Below are positions 1-7,026 of a stretch of 33,705 nucleotides of DNA, piece by piece. Position 1 is the first letter of the stretch; every line of letters begins with the position of its first letter. The notes beneath the pieces were generated by a model that saw only the letters and a program-made list of their open reading frames with translations, did no database searches and had not been told where the DNA came from. The position numbers and the translations under genes are program-made. The DNA is from a bacterium. GTDB taxonomy: Bacteria; RBG-13-66-14. The stretch spans positions 1-33,705 of the forward strand of contig DATKYS010000100.1 in the NCBI GenBank assembly GCA_035528375.1. The letters run 5' to 3'.

Positions 1-1
1 T

Positions 2-283
2 GAGACCCTGATGTTCACCGCGGGCGGCGTTTTCCAGTGGGTTGATTGCGATCCCTACATCTATGTGACCACCGGCGTCTTCTACATCGCCTTCCAGCAG
101 GTCGGGAACTACCCGCAGGCCGACTCGGTAGGCGTGGACGCGGTGGCCGGGACGCACGACTGGACCGGCTACCAGGGCTCCTGGGCCCCCTCGACCGCCT
201 TCGGCGACTTCATGATCCGCTGCTACTGGGGTGAGGATTCCGTCACCGAGACCACCTGGGGCGCCGTCAAGGCGTTGTATTAG
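2..283 (+). CDS. WDDG/KALY family secreted protein, C-terminal part (copy A, truncated by window edge)
   Basis: The reading frame is open from the window edge to TAG at 281-283, so only the last 93 codons are visible and the start lies outside. The segment matches the C-terminal half of the complete gene at 529-1143: FYIAFQQ, GVDAVAGTHDWTGYQGSW, FGDFMIRCYW and the terminal TWGAVKALY. Bases 41-100 are identical to 901-960, so the two copies duplicated or converted recently. No Ig-like module lies between the domain and the KALY tail. The function is unknown. By analogy with the complete copies it is a secreted or surface protein. Confidence 0.85.
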   Translation, partial: ETLMFTAGGVFQWVDCDPYIYVTTGVFYIAFQQVGNYPQADSVGVDAVAGTHDWTGYQGSWAPSTAFGDFMIRCYWGEDSVTETTWGAVKALY

Positions 284-528
284 TGAAAGCGGCGGGGATG
301 GGTATCTGCGACCGAAGGTAATCCCCGCCCTACATTTTGAAGAAGGCCGGGGTAAGGGCTGCCATAAACTCCCTCTCCCTTCTGGGGAGAGGGTAGGGGT
401 GAGGGGCGGGCGGGTCAAGAGACCCGCCCCTACGTCATCGCAATAACTGCCGGTCCGCCCTTGGCGTGACCTATAATGTGTGCTATCTTTAAATGTGGTA
501 TTGAAATCAGTAGTAAAAGGAGGAGAAC
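284..528. repeat. Intergenic region with two dispersed repeat motifs and a hairpin
   Basis: No gene is seen between copies A and B. The spacer holds a copy of an AATGTAGGGCGG-type motif (reverse orientation, 325-336) and a copy of a motif related to CCCTCACCCTAGCCCTCTCC (reverse orientation, 386-405). It also holds a GC-rich hairpin around 404-431. The same two motifs occur twice each in 31085-31238, also between genes, so they are dispersed intergenic repeats rather than coding DNA. The distal end (461-528) carries the promoter and ribosome binding site of the next gene. Confidence 0.6.
461..489 (+). promoter_or_regulatory. Predicted promoter of WDDG/KALY copy B
   Basis: A -35 TTGGCG (461-466) is followed by a 17-bp spacer and a -10 TATCTT (484-489) preceded by TGC, an extended -10 arrangement. 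The same layout precedes several other family members. A competing TATAAT at 472-477 lacks a good -35 at the right distance. The ribosome binding site is AGGAGG at 518-523, five bases before the GTG start at 529. Confidence 0.5.
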
Positions 529-1143
529 GTGAAAAAACTGATGTTGCTCATTCTCGTCGCCGCCGCCTTCGCCGCCAACAGCCTGGTTACCTCCGGCATC
601 CCGTTAAACACTCATCCTCAGCCGTCGCCCGAGTATGACTTCTACTGGGATGACGGGATCATGTCCAGCGGTTGGATCTGGTTCACCGGCGGCAACTACT
701 GGGGCGTGCAGTTCGACGAGGTCAAGACCGGCGGCTATCCCGTTTTAGTAGCCACTTATGGCGCAGCCACCTACCCGGACTGGCCGGATTCGACCTTCCA
801 GGGATGCTATATGCACACCTTCTCGGACCTGGGCGGCTACCCCGGCACCGACCTGGGGTATAATTTCCTGCAGTTCACCGAGGGCGGCGTATTCCAGTGG
901 GTTGATTGCGATCCCTACATCTATGTGACCACCGGCGTCTTCTACATCGCCTTCCAGCAGATCGGGAACTACCAGCAGGCCGACTCGATAGGCGTGGACG
1001 CCGTGGCCGGGACGCACGACTGGACCGGCTACCAGGGCTCCTGGGCCCCGACGACCGCTTTCGGCGACTTCATGCTCCGTTGCTACTGTGATGAGGATGC
1101 CGTCACCGAGACCACCTGGGGCGCCGTCAAGGCCCTGTACTAG
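529..1143 (+). CDS. WDDG/KALY family secreted protein (copy B, 204 aa, no Ig module)
   Basis: The GTG start is set by AGGAGG five bases upstream and by the signal peptide that follows (MKKLMLLILVAAAFAANS). The mature part opens with NTHPQPSPEYDFYWDDG and then has WIWFTGGNYWGVQFDEVKTG, a QGCYMHTFSDLGGYPG block and FYIAFQQIGNY. It ends with FGDFMLRCY and the tail TTWGAVKALY. Two Cys (QGC and RCY) are shared by most paralogs and could form a disulfide. Here the usual CYW reads CYC, giving an extra Cys. The domain looks like an all-beta jelly-roll-type domain of secreted proteins (inference from pattern, not a confirmed family). The gene converges with the kinase gene across a shared terminator. 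The function is unknown. Confidence 0.9.
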   Translation: MKKLMLLILVAAAFAANSLVTSGIPLNTHPQPSPEYDFYWDDGIMSSGWIWFTGGNYWGVQFDEVKTGGYPVLVATYGAATYPDWPDSTFQGCYMHTFSDLGGYPGTDLGYNFLQFTEGGVFQWVDCDPYIYVTTGVFYIAFQQIGNYQQADSIGVDAVAGTHDWTGYQGSWAPTTAFGDFMLRCYCDEDAVTETTWGAVKALY

Positions 1144-1163
1144 CAAATCGAGACACCGACGGG

Positions 1164-1186
1164 AAAGGGCCCTCCGGGGCCCTTTT
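1164..1186 (+). terminator. Rho-independent terminator after copy B
   Basis: A stem AAAGGGCCC (1164-1172) with loop TCCG pairs with GGGCCCTTT (1177-1185) and ends in a T run. The A/T-flanked stem can also act for the converging kinase gene that ends at 1223. Confidence 0.85.
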
Positions 1187-1222
1187 CGCACGGCGAAACC
1201 TCCTCCGCCCGCGGTTCGACCC

Positions 1223-4200
1223 TCAGGGCTTCTCCGCCCGCAGGCCGGCCGGTTCGTGGCGGGCGAGGAAGCCGTTCCGCGCGCCCCGCGGGAGACGGTG
1301 CACCATCCAGCGCAGCAGCCGCCGGGCCTCCTTGAGCAACAGGGAACGGGAACCGGCGTCGCCCTGACGCTCGGCCAGCCGCGCGGCCAGGTGCAAACTA
1401 CGGCGCAGCTGATCCACGAAACCGCCCCGGCCGCTGGCCCTCACGGCGCCCCGGAGGAGCTGCACCGCGTAATCCGTCTCGTTCTGGTTGAAGTAGAACT
1501 CGACCAGGGCGAGACGCCCCTCGAGCTGGCCCAGGTCCGTCGGCGTACCCTCGTCCACCGGTTCCAGAAGCTCCTCGGCTGGACCCAGGTTGCCCGCCTC
1601 CATCTCCACCCGGGCCAGGTAGCCCCTGGCCGTGTCCCATTCGGGCAGCGCCACGGGCAGCGGCGAATCGCCCAGGGCCTTCAACAGCTCGGACCGCGCC
1701 GTGCCGAAATCCCCCCGCTCCCAGGCGAGACGCCCCCCGAGCAGGGCGCCGAGGTGCTCCGGGGCGCCCTCCAAACGGTCGAGCATCTCCTCCACCCCGC
1801 CCCAATCCCCCAGTTCGAGCCGGGCCATTCCCCGAGTAAAGAAGGCCGACCAGCGCAGGCGGACCGACTCGGAACCCTCGGCGAGCTCTACGGCCCTACC
1901 CGCGTAGTGGGCGGCGCGACCCAGATCCCCCCGGTAGCGGTAGGCGGTGGCGAGACCGGTATAGAGCTCGACCTGCAACGGAGGGAGCGGCCGGTGCTCG
2001 ATCTCGTCCCGACCCAGTTTCAGCGCCGCTATGGCCCGGCGGGGTCGGAGGTTCACCAGATACCCCACCGCCAGGGGCACGACGCTCTGGACGGTACCGA
2101 GGGCGTCGGCGCGCTGGAGCGCCAGCCAGCAGGAGTTGCGCAGCAGCACCAGCCCGCGCCGGTTGCGGCCGAGGGAGAGCTGGGTCAGCCCCCGTCCCCG
2201 CCCCGCGCTCCACAGACCGGGGAAGTCCCCCGCTCCCAGGGCCTGACGGTAGAGAGCTCGGTAGGCGTGTTCCGCCTCGGCCAGCCTCCCGGCGAGGAAG
2301 AGGGTCCTCGCGTGGACCTCGCGGACGAACCAGCTCTCGGGGTACTCGAGGCTCCCCGCGCGTTTCACGAGCGCCCCGCCGAGCTCCAGGGCCTCACCGA
2401 ACCGCCCCAGCTCGAGGAGGACCTTCACCCGCTCGGCGCCGGTCCCCAGGGTGAACAGGGGGTCGTCGGTACAGCTTAGCGCCGCGTCGTAGTAACCCAG
2501 AGCCTGCTCGTACCGCCCCTGGTGCGCCGTGGCCCGGCCCAGTTCGAGGTACGCCTCGCCCCGTTCCCGCCCGCGGCTCCCCTCGAGGGCGTGGAAGGCC
2601 GCGGCCGCCGCCCGACCGGTCTCCCCCAGACGGCGGTGCACCTTCGACGTCAACAGCTCCACCCGCACCAGGTCCGCTCCCCTGGCGACGGTGCGTAGAC
2701 GGGTCAACGCCCCCCGGGCCTCGGTGAAGCCGCCCAGCTCCACCAGGCGGTTGACGTAATCCAGGCCCCCCCGCACCGCCTTCCCCCGGTCGCTGCCGTA
2801 GAGACGGTGGTAGCCGTGGGGGGCGTACATCCGGTTCCCGGACTCCAGGAAATCGGCGAGGCGGTCGTGCAGCAGGGTGGCGCGGTTGCGGTTATCGCTC
2901 AACGTCCGGGCCAGGGAGGTGGTCACGAGGGCGGGACGGTTCCCCGACCGCATCTGCAGCAGACCCTTCGAACCCAGCTCGCGGAGCGAACCGGCCAGTT
3001 GCCCCGGATCGTCCACCAGGGCCCCCAGCTCCTCGAGGGTCGGCTTCCACGCGGCCAGGGCCAGTATCTCCGCGGTGGTCCGCGCCGCCGGGCTCAAGCT
3101 CTGCAGGCGCCGGAGGATTAGCCCCTTTATCTCCCGGGGCACACCGGCCGCCGCGGCTCCGAGGAGGTCCACCTCCCAGGACCCGTGCCACCGACGGAGC
3201 TCTCCCGAGTCTATGAGCTGGCGGAGGGTTTCGGCGATAAAAAGGGGATTGCCGCCGGCCGTCCGGTGGACGAAATCCGCCAGCCCGCGCGGCGGCGTCT
3301 CGCCGAGCATGGACTCGATGAGCTCCGCGACCCGCGCCTCGTCCAGAGGGGCGAGGTGGTACACCCTGCCCGGCGGATTTTCCTCCTCGGTGGAGACGAT
3401 GACCGGAATCCGTTGGCAGAGCTGCCCGAGCCTCCTCGCCGTCTCCAGGGCGCCCTCGGTGTCGCCGTCGAAGACCACGGCCCGGCCGAGGTGATCCAAC
3501 AGGCCGGCGGTCGTCCGCAGTAGCCGCTCGACCTCGCCGTCGGGACCCAGGGCGGGGGCGGACTCCACCCCCCACAGCCCGGCCAGGGGCGGCCAGGACC
3601 GCGCCAGCACCGATCCGGCCTCCCGGCGGAGGTCCGGCCCCACGGCGGTGGAGTGGGCGATACGGCGGATGAGCTCGCCCAGGGGGTCGCTCGAGGCACC
3701 CAACTCGACGAACCAGAGGTCGGCGCCGGCCAGTTGACAACGGTAGCGCAGTTCGCGCAGGAGCCTGCTCTTGCCGGACCCGGCCTCCCCCTGGATGACG
3801 ACGAGCCCGCCCAGCGGCTCGGTCACCTCGCGGAGCACCTCCTCGAACAGGGCGTCGTGACCGACGATCCGGGGCGCCAGGAGGAAGCTCTCGGCGGTGG
3901 AGGGCGTCTGGTACTCGAAGGACCGCCCGGCCCAGGCGTTGATGGCCCGGATGACCGTGTTCGCGTCCCTGAAGCGCTTATCCGGCCTCTTCGCCAGCAG
4001 GCGGAGTATCAGGTGCTCCAGCGGCTCCGGCAGGGTGGGGTTCAGCTCGCTGGGCGGCGGCGGGGGAAGGGTCAGGTGGCGGCGGATGACCTCCCGGCCG
4101 TCGGCGGCGTCGAAGGGGTAGGCGCCGGTGGCCGCGAAGTAGAGGCTCACTCCGAGGGCGTAGAGGTCCACGCGGTGGTCGTAGGCGGCTCCCGAGAGGA

Positions 4201-4759
4201 TTTCCGGCGCCAGGCAGTTGACCGTCCCCGGCGCCGTGCGGCGGAGCTCCGGCTCGTCGCCCTCCTCGCGGTCCGCCAGGCCGAAATCGGTGAGCACCAC
4301 ACCCTCCGCCCCCTCGACTCCCCGGCGCAGCATGATGTTCTCGGGCTTCAGGTCGTGGTGGATGTACCCCCGGGTGTGGATGTAGTCCAGCGCGCGCAGG
4401 ACGCCGACGGCTATCTCGTAGATGCGGGCCGGGTCGAGCCTGCCGCCCGTTTCGAACAGATCGGTCCCCTCGACGAGTTCCATGGTGAAGAACGCCCGGC
4501 CGTCTTCGTCCACCCCGAACTCGTACACCCGGCAGAGGTTGGGGTGGCGCAGGTGGGCCAGGGCGGCGAACTCACCGCGCAGGCTCGACCGCAGGCGGGG
4601 CTTCTCGGCGACCTTGTCGGCGCGCAGGAGCTTGAGTGCCCGAGGCTGGCGGTTCTCCACGAGATCCAAAACCGCAAAGACGCGGCCCATACCCCCCCGG
4701 CCGAGCTCGCGCTGGACCTGGTACCGTCGGGCGATGACCCAGGGTGACGGGTCGGTCAT
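1223..4759 (-). CDS. Large Ser/Thr protein kinase with AAA-type ATPase and TPR-like repeats
   Basis: The predicted protein is 1178 aa. Residues about 12-280 form a Hanks-type kinase: glycine loop GRGGMG (20-25), Lys43 in ALKLL, catalytic loop HHDLKPEN (134-141, Asp136), DFG (158-160) and APE (184-186). The HRD arginine is His, so it is a non-RD kinase and may not need activation-loop phosphorylation. A P-loop ATPase follows, with Walker A GEAGSGKS at 324-331 and a probable Walker B at AVVFDGD. The C-terminal half is rich in Ala/Leu/Arg helical repeats of TPR type. The layout resembles PknK-like and other kinase-STAND regulators, which sense signals through the repeat region (family knowledge). 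No transmembrane segment is evident, so it is probably cytoplasmic. It is transcribed alone. The ATG is not preceded by a clear Shine-Dalgarno sequence. The substrate is unknown. Confidence 0.93.
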   Translation of the reverse strand: MTDPSPWVIARRYQVQRELGRGGMGRVFAVLDLVENRQPRALKLLRADKVAEKPRLRSSLRGEFAALAHLRHPNLCRVYEFGVDEDGRAFFTMELVEGTDLFETGGRLDPARIYEIAVGVLRALDYIHTRGYIHHDLKPENIMLRRGVEGAEGVVLTDFGLADREEGDEPELRRTAPGTVNCLAPEILSGAAYDHRVDLYALGVSLYFAATGAYPFDAADGREVIRRHLTLPPPPPSELNPTLPEPLEHLILRLLAKRPDKRFRDANTVIRAINAWAGRSFEYQTPSTAESFLLAPRIVGHDALFEEVLREVTEPLGGLVVIQGEAGSGKSRLLRELRYRCQLAGADLWFVELGASSDPLGELIRRIAHSTAVGPDLRREAGSVLARSWPPLAGLWGVESAPALGPDGEVERLLRTTAGLLDHLGRAVVFDGDTEGALETARRLGQLCQRIPVIVSTEEENPPGRVYHLAPLDEARVAELIESMLGETPPRGLADFVHRTAGGNPLFIAETLRQLIDSGELRRWHGSWEVDLLGAAAAGVPREIKGLILRRLQSLSPAARTTAEILALAAWKPTLEELGALVDDPGQLAGSLRELGSKGLLQMRSGNRPALVTTSLARTLSDNRNRATLLHDRLADFLESGNRMYAPHGYHRLYGSDRGKAVRGGLDYVNRLVELGGFTEARGALTRLRTVARGADLVRVELLTSKVHRRLGETGRAAAAAFHALEGSRGRERGEAYLELGRATAHQGRYEQALGYYDAALSCTDDPLFTLGTGAERVKVLLELGRFGEALELGGALVKRAGSLEYPESWFVREVHARTLFLAGRLAEAEHAYRALYRQALGAGDFPGLWSAGRGRGLTQLSLGRNRRGLVLLRNSCWLALQRADALGTVQSVVPLAVGYLVNLRPRRAIAALKLGRDEIEHRPLPPLQVELYTGLATAYRYRGDLGRAAHYAGRAVELAEGSESVRLRWSAFFTRGMARLELGDWGGVEEMLDRLEGAPEHLGALLGGRLAWERGDFGTARSELLKALGDSPLPVALPEWDTARGYLARVEMEAGNLGPAEELLEPVDEGTPTDLGQLEGRLALVEFYFNQNETDYAVQLLRGAVRASGRGGFVDQLRRSLHLAARLAERQGDAGSRSLLLKEARRLLRWMVHRLPRGARNGFLARHEPAGLRAEKP

Positions 4760-4785
4760 GGGTCGGGGGGTGTAGGGGCGGGACT

Positions 4786-4814
4786 AAGTTAGCAGAGAAC
4801 TTTACCTTATTCAA
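4786..4814 (-). promoter_or_regulatory. Predicted promoter of the kinase gene
   Basis: Read on the minus strand, TTGAAT (-35, 4809-4814) lies 17 bp from TAACTT (-10, 4786-4791), about 27 bp upstream of the ATG. This is an A/T-rich patch in an otherwise GC-rich spacer. Confidence 0.45.
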
Positions 4815-4891
4815 GTAATTACGCGGCGCTGAACCGCCCTCAAGACCGGTCCGGGAACGGCGCGGCTGGTAGCGGTGGAGGGACGTCGGCC

Positions 4892-4920
4892 TTGCCGGTC
4901 ACGGGTCGTTCTGCTATCAT
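4892..4920 (+). promoter_or_regulatory. Predicted promoter of the sulfatase-like gene pair
   Basis: TTGCCG (-35, 4892-4897) and TATCAT (-10, 4915-4920) are separated by 17 bp. Transcription would begin near 4927, leaving a leader of roughly 180 nt before the ATG at 5105. Confidence 0.4.
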
Positions 4921-5104
4921 TTTTTAACAAGCTGCGATGCGCATCCGGCCCCGTCCGCACGGCCGGAGAGGGGATAATACCCGTCCCGTCACTGCCGGCC
5001 GGCGCGCGGGAGCGGGTATCCCGGCGCGAAGCCCGCGGCCTGCCGGAGATTGAGACGCCGACCCGCGCGGGAGCGGGAATTTCCGGTAAAACAACCACAC
5101 CACG

Positions 5105-7018
5105 ATGCCCACGCCCGCCCCGAAGCCTGTTTTTTTCCGGGAGACCCTGCGGCTGGCGCTCCTCGGCGCCCTGGCCGCCTACGTCCACGTAGCATTCTTC
5201 TACGTCGCGAACTGGGTTTCCACCGGCTCCACCCCCGGGTGGGAGCCCATCGTGGGCGGCTTCTGGGGCGTCCTGCGCAACCTGTCGGCCGCGCTCTTCT
5301 TCCACCCCGCCCTGGGATTCGTCGCGGGCCTGGTCGTCGGCGCCCTGTGCACGCTCGCCGCCGGGCTCCTCCGCCTGGACTCCGACCGCCGGAGGACGGC
5401 GGGCGTCGTCGCCGTGGCGGTCACCGCCTTCGCCGTACTGGGGCTCCCCTGGCCCCCGTCGGAGATATTCACCCGCAACCTCTTGGCCGTGGGTTACGCG
5501 GTGAAGCTCCTCCTGGGCGTCGGCTTCGTCTGGGCCGCCCTCCGGGCGGAGAGAGTCGTCGGCGCCGTCGCCCGTATCGCCGGATTCGCGCTCTCCGGCT
5601 CCGCCCTCCTGTGGGTCCTCTTCGCCCTCGTCTTCCAGGGCCTCTTTACCTCGAACGAGACGAAAACCGCCGTCCCGCCCGGCCCCAACGTGGTGCTCAT
5701 CCTGTCCGACGCCCTGCGGGCCGACGTCACCTCGCTCTACGGCGGGAAGGTGCCGACGCCGAACCTGGAGCGGCTGGCCGCGCGCGGGGTGACCTTCGAG
5801 CGGTGCTTCTCGACTTCGTGCTGGACCATCCCCGCCGTGACAGCCATGTTCACCGGCCTGGCCCCCGAGGTGACCGGCATGGACTCCTTCATTTCCCGCC
5901 TGCCCCGGCTCCCGTACCTGCCGGAACGGCTGGCGGACGCCGGTTACCGCACCTGGGCCATGATGGGTAACCCGCTCCTCTCTCCCAAGGCCGGCTTCGA
6001 CCGAGGGTTCGACCGGTACCTCTCCTACGACGAGAACTTCTACGGCCAGGGCTTCCTCGGTGATTCCGGGGACTCCATATACAACGAGGTCGCCCTCGCT
6101 GTGAACCGGTTGCTGACGGACCTCGACCCCGAGGGCACCGTCGCCCTGGGGCCCCGCGACGCCCTCGAGATGCTCCGCTCCCTCGACCCCGCCGGCGGCG
6201 CGTTCCTCTACGTCCACCTCTTCGACCCCCACGCCCCCTACCGCCCGCCGGAGCGTTTACTCCCGGAAACGGGCTACGAGGGGCGATACGAAGAGGAGAG
6301 CCTGGACTTCCGCGACCACGCCGATGAGCTGACCGGGGAGGACCTGGCCCAGCTCAAGCGGCTCTACGAGGGCGAGGTGCGGCTGGTGGACGAGTTCCTC
6401 GGGCGGGCGCTGGACATCGCCGACGACCGGGGGCTGTGGGAGAACACCGCGTTCATTTTCCTTTCCGACCACGGGGAGGAGTTCATGGAGCACGGCGGGC
6501 TGACGCACTCAGGGGTAAACCTCCAGCACGAGCTGACCCACGTGCCGCTGGTCGTGTACTGGCCCGGCAGGCTCGATGGCGGGGGAAGGGTCACCGGGAC
6601 GGTCTCGCTCTGCGACCTTTTCCCCACCGTCTTAGATGGTCTGGGCCTGGAAGGCGAGATGGAACCGGGCGACGGCCGGAGCCTCTTCGAGCCCGTCCCG
6701 CGGGACCGCGCGGTTTTCGCCCAGCGCTGCCTGGACGAATGCGGCCGGTCCTTCGATTCCGACTTCGTGGTTCGCGGGGGGGTCGCGCTCTTCGTCAACC
6801 GGACGTCGGGCGTCCGCGAGCTGTACCTGGACTACCCCGACCACACCGGGAACGCGCTGATCGGGCACCGGGAGCTGGCGGAGCGGATGGAGCTTCTGTT
6901 GGACGAGTGGCACTCCGAGAATGACGCGCTCTCCGAGCGCCTCGGCGCGGTGAGGGCCGGGGGGACCGTGGACCCCGCCCAATTGGAGAAGCTGCGCTCC
7001 CTGGGCTATCTACAGTAG
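5105..7018 (+). CDS. Membrane-anchored sulfatase-fold hydrolase/phosphotransferase (paralog 1)
   Basis: The 637-aa protein has an N-terminal membrane region (several hydrophobic segments between residues 15 and 182) and a C-terminal alkaline-phosphatase/sulfatase-superfamily domain from about 195. Metal-ligand motifs are visible: NVVLILSDALRAD (Asp202, Asp207), HLFDPHAPYRPP (371-382), FLSDHGEEF (Asp455, His456) and HELTHVPL. The nucleophile segment reads CWTIPAVTAMFTG. Aligned on the TG, Thr241 takes the place of the Cys/Ser that becomes formylglycine in true sulfatases, and the CxPxR motif is absent. This resembles Thr-nucleophile relatives such as lipoteichoic acid synthase and phosphoethanolamine transferases, so transfer of a phospho-alcohol to an envelope glycan or lipid is more likely than sulfate hydrolysis (inference). 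It probably forms an operon with the paralog downstream. No strong Shine-Dalgarno precedes the ATG. Confidence 0.9.
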   Translation: MPTPAPKPVFFRETLRLALLGALAAYVHVAFFYVANWVSTGSTPGWEPIVGGFWGVLRNLSAALFFHPALGFVAGLVVGALCTLAAGLLRLDSDRRRTAGVVAVAVTAFAVLGLPWPPSEIFTRNLLAVGYAVKLLLGVGFVWAALRAERVVGAVARIAGFALSGSALLWVLFALVFQGLFTSNETKTAVPPGPNVVLILSDALRADVTSLYGGKVPTPNLERLAARGVTFERCFSTSCWTIPAVTAMFTGLAPEVTGMDSFISRLPRLPYLPERLADAGYRTWAMMGNPLLSPKAGFDRGFDRYLSYDENFYGQGFLGDSGDSIYNEVALAVNRLLTDLDPEGTVALGPRDALEMLRSLDPAGGAFLYVHLFDPHAPYRPPERLLPETGYEGRYEEESLDFRDHADELTGEDLAQLKRLYEGEVRLVDEFLGRALDIADDRGLWENTAFIFLSDHGEEFMEHGGLTHSGVNLQHELTHVPLVVYWPGRLDGGGRVTGTVSLCDLFPTVLDGLGLEGEMEPGDGRSLFEPVPRDRAVFAQRCLDECGRSFDSDFVVRGGVALFVNRTSGVRELYLDYPDHTGNALIGHRELAERMELLLDEWHSENDALSERLGAVRAGGTVDPAQLEKLRSLGYLQ

Positions 7019-7026
7019 AGGTTGCC

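Larger units (their letters stand above)
4760..5104. other. Divergent intergenic region between kinase and sulfatase-like genes
   Basis: The 345-bp spacer contains no convincing gene. It carries one minus-strand promoter (4786-4814) and one plus-strand promoter (4892-4920). The remaining part to 5104 is GC-rich with repeated GCGGGAGCGGG-like words and looks like a long untranslated leader. Open frames crossing it are extensions of antisense frames. Confidence 0.5.

Noticed and set aside
745-1191. Minus-strand open frame opposite copy B
   Set aside because: It mirrors the conserved WDDG/KALY coding sequence, and equivalent antisense frames occur opposite every other family member.
1088-2479. 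Long plus-strand open frame (463 aa) inside the kinase gene
   Set aside because: It lies antisense to a kinase-ATPase-TPR gene with clear motifs, is Pro/Arg/Gly-rich and has no recognisable domain. This is typical of shadow frames in GC-rich DNA.
3653-4747. Plus-strand open frame (364 aa) opposite the kinase domain
   Set aside because: Antisense to the conserved kinase motifs, with no ribosome binding site or domain.
4811-6232. Minus-strand open frame (473 aa) across the first sulfatase-like gene
   Set aside because: Antisense to the sulfatase fold, and a similar shadow (7006-8136) lies over the paralog, which shows that it follows from codon composition.
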